Positions 1-8,850 of a DNA stretch of 64,000 bases are shown here, one piece after another (within the stretch, counting starts at the first letter, position 1; each line of letters opens with the position of its first letter). The DNA is taken from NCBI RefSeq assembly GCF_027214025.1, contig NZ_JAPWHB010000001.1, positions 62,001 through 126,000 on the forward strand. Direction: 5' to 3'. Position numbers and translations under genes: made by a program. This stretch comes from Parahoeflea alexandrii (GTDB lineage Bacteria > Pseudomonadota > Alphaproteobacteria > Rhizobiales > Rhizobiaceae). The notes under the pieces were generated by a model that worked only from the letters and a program-made list of their open reading frames with translations, did no database searches and was not told the DNA's origin.

Positions 1-35
1 CCGTTTTCGGTCAAACCTGAATGCACGAGGAAGAC

Positions 36-614
36 ATGCCGGTCAATGCTGCCCTGAAAACCTATCTCGAAACCCGCCGCTCCATCCCTGCGTTTCAGAT
101 GAGCGAGCCGGGACCGTCACGGGCTGAAATCGAGGACATGCTGAAGCTTGCCAGCCGGGTTCCTGATCACGGCAAGCTCGCGCCATGGCGGTTCATCGTC
201 TATTCGGGCGCGGTCAGGGAGCGGATGTCGCTGGAACTGGCGGAGATCGCCATGGCCAACAAGCCGGATATGGCGGAAGACATGATCGCGGTCGAGAAAG
301 CCCGGCTGACCCGCGCGCCGGTGGTGATCGCGGTTGTCTCGCGCGCCGCACCCCACGTCAAAATCCCCGAATGGGAACAGGTGTTGAGCGCAGGCGCGGT
401 CTGTCTCAATCTGGTGATGGCGGCAAATGCGCTCGGTTATGCCTCGAACTGGCTGACCGAATGGTTTGCCTTCGACGAGCGGGCATATCCGGTTCTCGGG
501 ATTTCCGGCGGCGAGAAGGTCGCCGGCTTCATCCACATCGGGACACCGAAGATGCATCCGGGCGAACGGCCAAGGCCCGAGCTCGCCGATATCGTCACCT
601 TCGCCGGGGAATAG
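36..614 (+). CDS. Nitroreductase family protein (short YdjA-like type)
   Basis: A 192-residue protein of the small FMN-dependent nitroreductase family, which reduces nitro groups, quinones or other small electron acceptors with NAD(P)H as a cytoplasmic dimer. The N-terminal RRSIPAFQ segment matches the conserved arginine/serine FMN-phosphate contact, [14 protein letters not shown] follows, and [13 protein letters not shown] closes the fold near the C-terminus. Length fits the YdjA subgroup. I chose ATG 36 over ATG 21 because GAGGAAG lies just ahead of it. The next gene starts 5 bases after the stop and is also a flavin-fold protein, so the two are probably co-transcribed. The physiological substrate cannot be read from the sequence. 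Confidence 0.88.
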   Translation: MPVNAALKTYLETRRSIPAFQMSEPGPSRAEIEDMLKLASRVPDHGKLAPWRFIVYSGAVRERMSLELAEIAMANKPDMAEDMIAVEKARLTRAPVVIAVVSRAAPHVKIPEWEQVLSAGAVCLNLVMAANALGYASNWLTEWFAFDERAYPVLGISGGEKVAGFIHIGTPKMHPGERPRPELADIVTFAGE

Positions 615-619
615 ACGCG

Positions 620-1234
620 ATGTTCTACACCGCGCAGAAGAATGACCACGGGCTGCCGCATGACCCGTTCAAGGCGATTGTCTCGCCGCGACCGATCGGC
701 TGGATCGGTACCCGGGGCAACGACGGATCGGTCAACCTCGCACCATACTCGTTTTTCAACGCGATATCCGATCATCCGAAGATGGTGATGTTCTCGTCGT
801 CGGGGCGCAAGGACACGCTGCGCAATGTCGAGGAAACACGGGTCTTCACCACCAGCATGGTCGGCCGCGCCCTGACCGAGCAGATGAACCTCTCGTCGGC
901 CGACGCGCCTTACGGCGAGAACGAATTCGATTTCTCCGGCCTGACAATGGCTGAAGCTCAGCTGATCAATGCGCCGTTCGTGGCCGAAGCCCATGCGGCG
1001 CTGGAATGCAAGGTGACGGAAATCTTCGAGGCGAAGAGCCTCGAGGGCAAGCCGAGCGGCTCCTTCGTGGTCATCGGCCAGGTGGTGGGAATCCATATCG
1101 ACGAGGCGGCAATTGTCGATGGCCGGTTCGACATGGCGACCGTGGCGCCGCTGGCGCGTCTTGGCTACATGGATTATGCCGATGCAGCCGAGACCTTCGA
1201 GTTGCGACGGCCTGCCTGGCCGCTCAACAAGTAA
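620..1234 (+). CDS. Flavin reductase-like (FMN-binding split barrel) protein
   Basis: A 204-residue protein of the flavin reductase-like domain family. The SPRPIGWIGT segment near residues 23-32, followed by NLAPYSFFNAIS, is the usual FMN-binding start of these split barrels, and SSGRKDTLRN also fits. Relatives bind FMN and either supply reduced flavin to monooxygenases or act as small oxidoreductases. It follows the nitroreductase gene by 5 bases, which suggests a shared flavin-related role. It ends 6 bases before the stop of the convergent lyase gene. The substrate is unknown. Confidence 0.87.
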   Translation: MFYTAQKNDHGLPHDPFKAIVSPRPIGWIGTRGNDGSVNLAPYSFFNAISDHPKMVMFSSSGRKDTLRNVEETRVFTTSMVGRALTEQMNLSSADAPYGENEFDFSGLTMAEAQLINAPFVAEAHAALECKVTEIFEAKSLEGKPSGSFVVIGQVVGIHIDEAAIVDGRFDMATVAPLARLGYMDYADAAETFELRRPAWPLNK

Positions 1235-1240
1235 CCGGCG

Positions 1241-2143
1241 TTATTGAATTTCGGGCACTGCGTGCGGCTCCAGTCCGGCCCGCCGCGCCACGCGTTCGGC
1301 CTGACGCAGATGCGGCCGGTCTATCATCTTGCCGTCGAGCGACAGAACACCGGTGTCGGGGCCTGCGGCGGCGAACAGCGCCAGGATCCTGACGGCGCGT
1401 TCCACGTCTTCGGGCGCAGGGGTGAAGGCCTTGTTGATCACCGCCACCTGGTCCGGGTGAATGGCCATCTTGCCGGTGAATCCATCGCGGACGGCCGCGC
1501 GGCACTCGGCATCCAGCCCTTCCATGTCGCGAAAGTCGGTGAACACGGTGTCGATCGCATCGACGCGGGAATGGGCGGCTGCCAGGATGGTCAGGCTTCG
1601 CGCCATGCGGAAGACATCGGTGTAGACGCCGTTGTCATTCTTGTTGGAGGAGGCCCCGATGTCGGCGGCGAGATCCTCGGCGCCCCATGCCAGCGCCGAG
1701 AGACGTTCGGACTTGGCGGCGAAGGAGCCTGCGGACAACATGCCGCCGGCCGTCTCAGTCATCAGCGCGTGGATCCGGATCTTGCCAACCTCAAGGCCTG
1801 CTTCGGCCTCATGCACGCCGATCCGGGCGCTGAGATCCTGAATATCCGCGCCCGACCCGGCCTTGGGCAGCAGGATCGCATCGGGAGACGCTGCGACCAC
1901 CGCCGCCAGATCGTCGTCACTCATGCCCGTGTCAAGCGCGTTGACGCGCACGATCAGCCATGGCGTGCCTGCGCCCCTGTCTGCGTCGTTGAGGAAGGAC
2001 GCCACCAGCGTGCGGGCTTCGGACTTGCGGGCCTGCGCAACCGAATCTTCAAGATCGAGTATCAGCGCGTCGGCGCCGGAGCTTGCAGCCTTGGCCATCT
2101 TGCGTTCCGAGTCGCCTGGAACGAACAGCAGCGAGCGCATCAT
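1241..2143 (-). CDS. CitE-like / HpcH-HpaI family CoA-ester lyase
   Basis: A TIM-barrel lyase of about 300 residues of the CitE/malyl-CoA lyase family. It starts with RSLLFVPGDSERK, the typical CitE opening, and carries DLEDSV, LLPKAGSGADI and MTETAGGMLSAG (metal and CoA-ester site), then GAEDLAADIGA. Known members cleave or form malyl-CoA, beta-methylmalyl-CoA or citramalyl-CoA, or hydrolyse malyl-CoA. The start at 2143 overlaps the end of the MaoC gene (ATGA), so the two are translationally coupled; a second ATG follows at 2140. Together with a MaoC hydratase this suggests lyase plus hydratase work on mesaconyl- or itaconyl-type CoA esters. The exact substrate is not determinable here. Confidence 0.85.
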   Translation of the reverse strand: MMRSLLFVPGDSERKMAKAASSGADALILDLEDSVAQARKSEARTLVASFLNDADRGAGTPWLIVRVNALDTGMSDDDLAAVVAASPDAILLPKAGSGADIQDLSARIGVHEAEAGLEVGKIRIHALMTETAGGMLSAGSFAAKSERLSALAWGAEDLAADIGASSNKNDNGVYTDVFRMARSLTILAAAHSRVDAIDTVFTDFRDMEGLDAECRAAVRDGFTGKMAIHPDQVAVINKAFTPAPEDVERAVRILALFAAAGPDTGVLSLDGKMIDRPHLRQAERVARRAGLEPHAVPEIQ

Positions 2144-2595
2144 GCCTTCGGCCTTTTGCGCATCATGGCCTGGCGGACGCAACGGGCGACCAGCTTGCCG
2201 TGCTGGTTAAAGGCCTGGTGCTCCATTTCAACGATGCCACGGTCGTCCTTCGATTTCGATTCGCGAACCGTCAGCACCTTGGTTTCCACCCGTACGGTGT
2301 CGCCGTGAAAAAGCGGATTGGGGAATGTAACCTCGCTCATTCCCAGGTTGGCGATGGTCGTGCCAACCGTTGTGTCGTTGACCGAGATCCCGATCATCAG
2401 GCCCAGCGTGAAGAGCGAGTTGACCAATGGCTGGCCGAATTCCGTGGTCTTGCAAAACTCGAAATCGATGTGCAGCGGCTGTGGATTGAGCGTCATGTTG
2501 GAAAACAACATGTTGTCCATTTCGGTGACCGTTCGCCGCAGAGTGTGGGAAATCACAGCGCCCGGTTCGAATTCCTCAAGATACATGCCGCGCAT
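2140..2595 (-). CDS. MaoC family (R)-specific hydratase/dehydratase
   Basis: A 151-residue single hot-dog MaoC domain. PGAVISHTLRRTVTEMDN leads into NPQPLHIDFEFCKTTEFGQ, which contains the hydratase Asp/His pair region, then PLVNSLFTLGLMIG. Members add water to 2-enoyl-CoAs such as mesaconyl-CoA or crotonyl-CoA. It is the first gene of a two-gene unit and overlaps the CitE-like gene by 4 bases. A CoA-transferase or ligase that would make the pair an itaconate or citramalate pathway is not adjacent. The family is certain, the substrate inferred at best. Confidence 0.85.
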   Translation of the reverse strand: MRGMYLEEFEPGAVISHTLRRTVTEMDNMLFSNMTLNPQPLHIDFEFCKTTEFGQPLVNSLFTLGLMIGISVNDTTVGTTIANLGMSEVTFPNPLFHGDTVRVETKVLTVRESKSKDDRGIVEMEHQAFNQHGKLVARCVRQAMMRKRPKA

Positions 2596-2934
2596 GCTTT
2601 ACCCCTCGTACAGTTGCAGGTGTATTGATGCCGCGTTCCAAACCGATGTGCAAGTTCCAGATTCCGATGAATCCTGAAGGGGGCCGATTTGGCGAGGGGC
2701 TGTGGACAGTGACGGCGCGGGGGCCGGGCGCTTTCCCGTCGTTGCGATCCGATAATATTGAAAGAATGCGGAAATCTCCGCTGATTTGCGAGGGGGCTTG
2801 GCAAAAAGGCGAGCGTGATAGAGGGAGCGGCCGAGGATTTGGGGGTGGCCGAGACGTTAACAAGTATGGTGAACCGATCGTAAACCATTTGGCCCTAGTG
2901 TCAGGACACAGGTACCGAGTGGGGTCGCATTTTC
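2596..2934. other. Divergent intergenic region, no gene
   Basis: This stretch separates the start of the leftward MaoC gene from the start of the rightward DUF2336 gene and must hold both promoters. Reading frames across it are short and lack family resemblance. I could not assign a -35/-10 pair or an operator with confidence. Confidence 0.5.
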
Positions 2935-4074
2935 ATGATTGTAAAGTCCTTTTTGAAGTGGTCGGAAACCGCCAAGGTCGGTGACCGCTGCCGTGCAACC
3001 AAGGCCTTGACCCAGGCCTACGCGCAAGGACGCATGGACCCATCCGAACGACAGGAGGCCGAGGCGGCTCTGGCGCTGCTGCTCGAGGATCCTTCTCCCA
3101 AGGTCCGGCTGGCGCTTGCCGAAGGCCTTGCCCTGGTTGAACACGCACCGCGCAGCATCCTGCTGGGGCTGGCTTTCGACCAGATCGAGGTGGCCGGAAG
3201 GGTCATCGCGCTGTCTCCGGCGCTGGCCGACAATGACCTGATCGAAATCGTTGCCTCCGGCCGCTCATCGCTTCAGCGCTTCGTGGCGTTCCGGTGCCCG
3301 GTGTCCGTGTCGGTCGCGGCCGCGATGGCGGAAGTCGGGGAACCCGAAGCGGTTGCCGACATGCTGGATAATCCGCACGTATCCATTGCGCGGATTTCGC
3401 TGCGCCGGATTGCCGAGCGGTTCGGCGACGAGGCCGAAATCCGGGCCCGGCTGTTCGAACGCCCGGATCTGCCTTGCGATGTACGTCAGGCGCTGGTGGA
3501 GCGGCTCGGCGCGGCGCTGGCCGGATCGGATTTCATCCGCTCTGCCATTGGCGGAAGCCGTGGCCGCAAGATCACCGAGGAAGCCTGCATGACGGCCACG
3601 TTGAGACTGGCCGAGACGGTGGCCCAGGACGAGATTCCGGCGCTTGTCGAGCACCTGCGCATATCGGGACGCCTGACTCCTGCCTTCCTGATCCATGCCT
3701 TGTGCGCGGGCAATGTTGATTTCTTCGCCAGCGCCGTGGTGTCGCTGTCGGGCATGAGCGATTCGCGGGTCCGCGGCATATTGATCGACGGGCGTGAAAC
3801 CGCGATGCGGGCGCTTTACCGGTCCGTCGGGCTCGGGGGCGACCTGGCGCCGGTGTTCGTTACCGCAACCCAGATCTGGCGCGCGGCGTCGCGCAATCAG
3901 GCCGCTGTCGATCCAGGACTGGTCACCGCGGAACTCCTGCAACGCCATGCACGCGATGCGGCAAACCTGCCATCGGTTGCGGAACTGCTGCGGCTGGTCG
4001 AAACCATGCATTTCAGCTGGCGTCGCCAAGCCTCGCGCGATTACGCCCAGGCGCTGGCCGCACAGGCCGCCTGA
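2935..4074 (+). CDS. DUF2336 domain-containing protein
   Basis: A 379-residue, helix-rich cytoplasmic protein of the alphaproteobacterial DUF2336 family. The family pattern is seen in DPSPKVRLALAEGLALVEHAPRS followed by repeated helical pairs such as VADMLDNPHVSIARISLRRIAERF, which look like HEAT repeats. No catalytic motif or signal peptide is visible. The family has no established biochemical role known to me; scaffold or protein-interaction functions are plausible from the helical repeats. It converges on parE with only 12 bases between stops. Confidence 0.8.
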   Translation: MIVKSFLKWSETAKVGDRCRATKALTQAYAQGRMDPSERQEAEAALALLLEDPSPKVRLALAEGLALVEHAPRSILLGLAFDQIEVAGRVIALSPALADNDLIEIVASGRSSLQRFVAFRCPVSVSVAAAMAEVGEPEAVADMLDNPHVSIARISLRRIAERFGDEAEIRARLFERPDLPCDVRQALVERLGAALAGSDFIRSAIGGSRGRKITEEACMTATLRLAETVAQDEIPALVEHLRISGRLTPAFLIHALCAGNVDFFASAVVSLSGMSDSRVRGILIDGRETAMRALYRSVGLGGDLAPVFVTATQIWRAASRNQAAVDPGLVTAELLQRHARDAANLPSVAELLRLVETMHFSWRRQASRDYAQALAAQAA

Positions 4075-4086
4075 CGTCGATCCTGC

Positions 4087-6165
4087 TCAGATGTCGAGAT
4101 TCTCGGCGAAGGCTGCGTGTTCCTGGATGAAGCGGAAACGAGCGTCGGCCTTTGTCCCCATCAGGTTGTCGACGGTGTCCCGGGTCGATTCCGGATCGCT
4201 CACGTCGACCGCAACCTTCAAGAGGGTCCGCTTGGCGGGATCCATGGTGGTCTCTTTCAGCTGCGAGGCCATCATTTCGCCAAGCCCCTTGAACCGGTTG
4301 ATCTCGACCTTGCCGCGACCGGTGAATTCGGTTTCCAGCAGTTCCACCCTGTGTGCGTCGTCACGGGCATAGAGCGACTTGGCGCCCTGGGTGAGCTTGT
4401 AGAGCGGCGGGACAGCGAGATAGAGGTGGCCCTGGCGGATCAGTTCGGGCATTTCCTGATAGAAGAAGGTGATCAGCAGCGATGCGATATGGGCACCATC
4501 GACGTCGGCATCGGTCATGATGATGATGCGCTCGTAGCGCAGGTCTTCTTCGCGGTATTTCGACCGGGTCCCGCACCCAAGTGCCTGAATGAGATCGGCG
4601 ATCTGCTGGTTCGCGCCGAGCTTCTCGCGGCCTGCACTCGCCACGTTGAGGATTTTCCCGCGCAACGGCAGGATGGCCTGGTTGGAGCGGTCGCGGGCCT
4701 GTTTTGCCGAGCCTCCAGCGGAATCGCCCTCGACGATGAACAATTCAGCCCCGGCCGCGGCGGTCTGGCTGCAATCGGACAGCTTGCCGGGGAGCCTGAG
4801 TTTCCTGACGGCGGTCTTGCGGTTGACTTCCTTTTCCTTGCGGCGTCTGACCCGTTCGTCAGCGCGGTCGATCACCCATTCAAGCAGCTTGTCGGCTTCG
4901 GCGGGTGAGTCCGCGAGGAAATGGTCGAACGGATCGCGCAGGGCATTCTCGACGATCCTCTGGGCCTCGACGGTCGCCAGCTTGTCCTTGGTCTGGCCGA
5001 CGAATTCCGGTTCGCGGATGAAGACCGACAGCATGCCGATCGAGGAGATCATCACGTCGTCGGTGGTGATCGCGGCGGCGCGCTTGTTGCCGGTGAGCTC
5101 GGCATAGGCCTTCAGCCCCTTGGTCAGCGCGATGCGCAGGCCCGCTTCATGGGTGCCGCCGTCCGGCGTCGGGATGGTGTTGCAGTAGGAGCTGATCGAC
5201 GAATCTCCGCCATACCAGGTGATCGCCCATTCCAGCGAACCGTGGCCGCCGGAACGCTCGGTCTTGCCGGCGAAGATGTCGCGGTTGACGCGATGTTCCT
5301 TGCCAAGCGAGGCCTCCAGATAGTCCTTGAGGCCGCCTGGGAAGTGAAACACGGCCTTTTCCGGGGTATCGGTGCCTTCGACCAGCGATGCAGCGCAGAC
5401 CCAGCGGATCTCGACGCCGCCGAACAGATAGGCCTTGGAGCGGGCCATGCGGTAGAGCCGTCCCGGGTCAAACCGGGCGCCGGCGCCGAAGATGTCCGGA
5501 TCGGGATGGAAGCGGACCTTGGTGCCGCGGCGGTTGTGAATGTCGCCGAGCTCCTCGAGGCCGCCCTGCGGAATGCCGCGGGAAAAGCGCTGCCGGTAGA
5601 GTTTCTTGTTGCGCGCGATCTCGACCACCAGATCATCCGACAGCGCGTTGACCACGGAAACGCCGACGCCGTGCAGGCCGCCCGAAGTTTCATAGACCTT
5701 GCTGTCGAACTTGCCGCCGGCGTGCAGCACCGTCATGATCACCTCGAGGGTGGACTTGCCGGGAAACTTCGGATGGTTTTCCACAGGAATGCCGCGGCCG
5801 TTGTCTGTGACGGAAAGGTAGCCGTCCGCGTCGAGCTCGACCTCTATGAAGTTGGCGTGCCCGGCCACGGCTTCGTCCATCGAGTTGTCGATGACTTCGG
5901 CGAACAGGTGGTGAAGGGCGCGTTCGTCCGTGCCGCCGATATACATGCCAGGACGGCGGCGCACCGGTTCGAGGCCTTCCAGGACCTCGATGGTGGAGGC
6001 ATCATAGGCGTCACCGCTGGCGGGAGCACCCGCTTTGGAGGCCTCCGGCCGGGTCGCTTTCGGCGCCGCAGCGGCGGGTTGTCTTGCTGCCGTGTTTTCC
6101 GTTTTTGGCGCGGGCGTTGCCGCGGAGGTGCCAGCTGTGGAAAAAAGATCGTTGGAATCGTCCAT
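4087..6165 (-). CDS. parE: DNA topoisomerase IV subunit B
   Basis: ParE is the ATPase subunit of topoisomerase IV, which decatenates daughter chromosomes with ParC. The 692-residue protein has a low-complexity Ala/Pro tail (residues 1-55), then the GHKL ATPase with LEPVRRRPGMYIGGTD, EVIDNSMDEA, VTDNGRGIPV and SGGLHGVGVSVVNALS. The Toprim part shows LFIVEGDSAGGSAKQARDR and MTDADVDGAHIASLL, and the C-terminus NRFKGLGEM. GyrB would be longer, and the QTKDKL motif sits as in ParE. parC is not in the window. The start is the first ATG of the family-consistent frame, although its ribosome binding site is weak. Confidence 0.95.
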   Translation of the reverse strand: MDDSNDLFSTAGTSAATPAPKTENTAARQPAAAAPKATRPEASKAGAPASGDAYDASTIEVLEGLEPVRRRPGMYIGGTDERALHHLFAEVIDNSMDEAVAGHANFIEVELDADGYLSVTDNGRGIPVENHPKFPGKSTLEVIMTVLHAGGKFDSKVYETSGGLHGVGVSVVNALSDDLVVEIARNKKLYRQRFSRGIPQGGLEELGDIHNRRGTKVRFHPDPDIFGAGARFDPGRLYRMARSKAYLFGGVEIRWVCAASLVEGTDTPEKAVFHFPGGLKDYLEASLGKEHRVNRDIFAGKTERSGGHGSLEWAITWYGGDSSISSYCNTIPTPDGGTHEAGLRIALTKGLKAYAELTGNKRAAAITTDDVMISSIGMLSVFIREPEFVGQTKDKLATVEAQRIVENALRDPFDHFLADSPAEADKLLEWVIDRADERVRRRKEKEVNRKTAVRKLRLPGKLSDCSQTAAAGAELFIVEGDSAGGSAKQARDRSNQAILPLRGKILNVASAGREKLGANQQIADLIQALGCGTRSKYREEDLRYERIIIMTDADVDGAHIASLLITFFYQEMPELIRQGHLYLAVPPLYKLTQGAKSLYARDDAHRVELLETEFTGRGKVEINRFKGLGEMMASQLKETTMDPAKRTLLKVAVDVSDPESTRDTVDNLMGTKADARFRFIQEHAAFAENLDI

Positions 6166-6262
6166 ATCGCCGTGATGCCTGATGTAGATTGGGAAAACGA
6201 ATCAGCCGGAGTGTGCCAGAATCCGTTCTTTCAATCGACTGTGTAGCATTTGGTTCGCGGCT

Positions 6263-7135
6263 TTGCGCGGCGTAGTTGATGCGCGGCGAGCGATAATCCT
6301 TGCCCTGGCGGTGCTGACCGGTGCGGTCGCGCCGGCACAGGGGTTCGAACTGCGGGGGCACAAGGACCGGCTTTTTGCCTATCCGGGCATTCTGTCGATT
6401 TCCCAGGACGGCTCATTCGAGGTTGTCGCCTATGACAAGTTGCGCGACATCCACAAGCGGGACGTGGAGCCGGAGCGGCGGGTTCAGTCGAAATACGTTT
6501 CGCTGGGGGTGAAGAGGCAGAGCCGGGTGGCGCTGCACGAAGCCAACGGACGTTCGGTCGAGACCGGTGTCACCGGTGACTATTCCAAGGCACGGTTTGC
6601 GGTCATTTTCGTGCATGGGCGGGGCGGGGACCAGCGGCTGGGCATGAACGACTATACATTCGGCGGGAACTTCAACCGGCTGAAGAACCTCGTGCTGCTC
6701 AATGGCGGCGCCTATCTGTCGCCGACCGTCAAAAGTTTTGACGATGCCGGCGCGGCCGACATCAGGGAACTGATCATCGCCGGCCGGGCGCCGGTGGTGC
6801 TGGCCTGCGCCTCGATGGGGGCGATCATCTGCTCGAAGCTTGCCAATGATCCGGCGCTGGTGCCGCGGCTTGCCGGCATGACGCTGCTCGGCGGCGCGCC
6901 CGACATGGGAATTGTCAAGAGTGCGGCGGTGCGGGCGCGAATGCCGATCGTCTTTACCCATGGCAGCCTCGACACGGTCTATGCCTGGCAGGACCAGAAA
7001 TCGGTGTTCGACAGCGTGCAACGCTCAAGCGAGGGGTATCCGGCGCGGTTCGTCCTGTTTGACACCGGCTCGCACGGCACGCCCATCCGGATGACCGACT
7101 GGAAGCAGACGCTCGAGTTTCTTCTCAGCCGCTAA
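6263..7135 (+). CDS. Exported alpha/beta-hydrolase
   Basis: A protein of about 290 residues with an N-terminal signal-like segment (ARRAIILALAVLTGAVAPAQG) and an alpha/beta-hydrolase fold. FVHGRGGD is the oxyanion-side loop, CASMGA the nucleophile-serine elbow, HGSLDTVY the acid region and GSHGTP the catalytic histidine. It probably hydrolyses an ester or similar bond in the periplasm, substrate unknown. The reading frame is opened by TTG at 6263, because no in-frame ATG precedes the signal segment and there is no clear ribosome binding site, so the exact start is uncertain. It is divergent from parE. Confidence 0.75.
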   Translation: MRGVVDARRAIILALAVLTGAVAPAQGFELRGHKDRLFAYPGILSISQDGSFEVVAYDKLRDIHKRDVEPERRVQSKYVSLGVKRQSRVALHEANGRSVETGVTGDYSKARFAVIFVHGRGGDQRLGMNDYTFGGNFNRLKNLVLLNGGAYLSPTVKSFDDAGAADIRELIIAGRAPVVLACASMGAIICSKLANDPALVPRLAGMTLLGGAPDMGIVKSAAVRARMPIVFTHGSLDTVYAWQDQKSVFDSVQRSSEGYPARFVLFDTGSHGTPIRMTDWKQTLEFLLSR

Positions 7136-7370
7136 GGTTGGCGGGCATCCAACGGGATGCGCAAGGCAGGCTCTGATGGTTCTCATCCGGCGCATCGTGT
7201 CTGCGTCGGGTTTCGCCAACCGCCGGGTGCGCGTTGCGTCTATCGGGACCCGAGCCGCAAACGGTTCATTTCGGGAATAGATACAATTTAAGGAAAAATT
7301 GACCGCGCCGCTCAACCGGATGTTGGGGAAATACAGCTAGAACCGGTCCGATCCTAATTCGGAGCGGGAC

Positions 7371-7817
7371 ATGAAATACATAGCATTCATTCTTTTTACC
7401 GTGCTGACCAATGCCGCGGCCCAGCTGATGCTGAAGCAGGGCATGATATCGCTGGGGCCGGTGTCGTTCACCGCCGATACCATGATCGCGCGGATCTTCC
7501 AGATTCTGTTCAACCCCTGGGTATTCGCCGGACTGGCAACCTTTGTCATCTCGATGGCGTCGCATCTTTATGTGCTGTCGAAGGTTGAACTGTCGTTTGC
7601 CTATCCCTTCCTGAGCCTTGCTTACGTGGCCGTGGCGGTCTTCGCCTTCGTGCTGTTCAAGGAAGATCTCAACAGCTGGCGCATTGCCGGCATCGCCTTC
7701 ATCTGCGTGGGAACGGTTCTGATTGCCCAATCCGGCCGTGACGGCCAGGCAACCGCCGGGCATGAAACCGCGCAGCTTTCAAAAACTACCGTAGCAGCAA
7801 GTGAGATTACGCGATGA
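7371..7817 (+). CDS. SMR/EamA-type small membrane transporter
   Basis: A 148-residue inner-membrane protein with four predicted membrane spans (start-25, about 45-65, 70-90 and 95-112) and a short polar tail. The pattern resembles small multidrug resistance proteins and the ArnE/ArnF flippase subunits that move undecaprenyl-linked aminoarabinose. GGAGCGGGAC lies ahead of the ATG. Its last 4 bases overlap the start of the following epimerase gene (ATGA), and the aminotransferase gene comes next, so it probably carries or flips a product or precursor of those enzymes. That role is inference from context. Confidence 0.82.
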   Translation: MKYIAFILFTVLTNAAAQLMLKQGMISLGPVSFTADTMIARIFQILFNPWVFAGLATFVISMASHLYVLSKVELSFAYPFLSLAYVAVAVFAFVLFKEDLNSWRIAGIAFICVGTVLIAQSGRDGQATAGHETAQLSKTTVAASEITR

Positions 7818-8827
7818 AACACATTCTTTTCGGAGGCGACGGATTTGTCGGCCGCCATCTTGCACAGAAGCTTCTTGCCGATGGCGAGGACGTGGTGGTC
7901 GCGGACATCGTCAACGACAACAAGGCGTTTTACCGGGATGCGACGATCGTCAAGTGCGATGTGACCAGGCCCGACATGGTGGCCGGCGTGCCGATCGCGG
8001 CAGATGACATGGTCTACAACCTGTCGGCCAAGATGCTGTCGCCGCTGCAGATCCGTTCGAAGCGTCATGAATTCTTCTATCCGGTCAATTACGACGGGAC
8101 CAAGAACATCATCGGGGCGATGGAAAAGGCGGGCGCCAGCAAGCTCGTGCATTTCACCACCGACATGATCTACGGCCACACCGTCACGTTCCCTATGACC
8201 GAGGACCATCCGGTTGCGCCGCTGGGTGAATATGGCCAGTCGAAACTCGATACCGAGGTGCTGGCGGCCGAATGGCGCAAGCGCGGCATGTCGATCTCGC
8301 TGTTCCGCCCAAGGCTGATCATTGGCCCGGGCCGGCTCGGCATCCTCGAGAAACTGTTCAAGCTGGTTGACGCCAACCTGCCGGTGCCGATGATCGGATC
8401 GGGCAGGAATCCGTACCAGTTCATCTCGGTGTTCGACTGTGCCGAGGCCGCGCGACTGGCCTGGAAGGCCGGCGTGCCGAACGAGGCCTACAATCTCGGC
8501 TCGATCAATCCGCCGCCGGTGCGCAAGCTCCTGGGTGATCTGGTCAAGCACGCGGGTTCGAAATCGTTCCTGATCCCGACGCCGGGCTGGGCGGTGAAGC
8601 GCACGCTGGATCTGTTCGATCTGATCAACATGCCGATCATGGATCCGGAACAGTACCTGATTGCAGACGAGAACTGCGTTCTCGACGTTTCCAAGGGCGA
8701 GCGTCAGCTCGGCTGGGTGCCGCAATACCGCGATGAGGACATGCTGATCGCGGCCTATGACGAATATCACGCTGCCAAGGCGCGCACCGGATCCTCCGCT
8801 GCAGCCCAGGTCGCACCGGCCGAATGA
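7814..8827 (+). CDS. NAD-dependent epimerase/dehydratase (extended SDR)
   Basis: A 337-residue extended short-chain dehydrogenase. The N-terminal GGDGFVGRHLAQKL is the NAD-binding glycine motif, VNYDGTKNIIGAMEKAG the active-site helix region, and YGQSK the catalytic Tyr-x-x-x-Lys. The family acts on nucleotide sugars, sterols and related hydroxyl compounds. The C-terminus ends in a Ser/Ala-rich tail. It overlaps the upstream membrane-protein gene by 4 bases and is followed directly by an aminotransferase, a setting that suggests oxidation of a hydroxyl to a ketone and then amination. The actual substrate is unknown. Confidence 0.87.
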   Translation: MKHILFGGDGFVGRHLAQKLLADGEDVVVADIVNDNKAFYRDATIVKCDVTRPDMVAGVPIAADDMVYNLSAKMLSPLQIRSKRHEFFYPVNYDGTKNIIGAMEKAGASKLVHFTTDMIYGHTVTFPMTEDHPVAPLGEYGQSKLDTEVLAAEWRKRGMSISLFRPRLIIGPGRLGILEKLFKLVDANLPVPMIGSGRNPYQFISVFDCAEAARLAWKAGVPNEAYNLGSINPPPVRKLLGDLVKHAGSKSFLIPTPGWAVKRTLDLFDLINMPIMDPEQYLIADENCVLDVSKGERQLGWVPQYRDEDMLIAAYDEYHAAKARTGSSAAAQVAPAE

Positions 8828-8850
8828 ATCGTTCCGAGGGAGCCCATACC

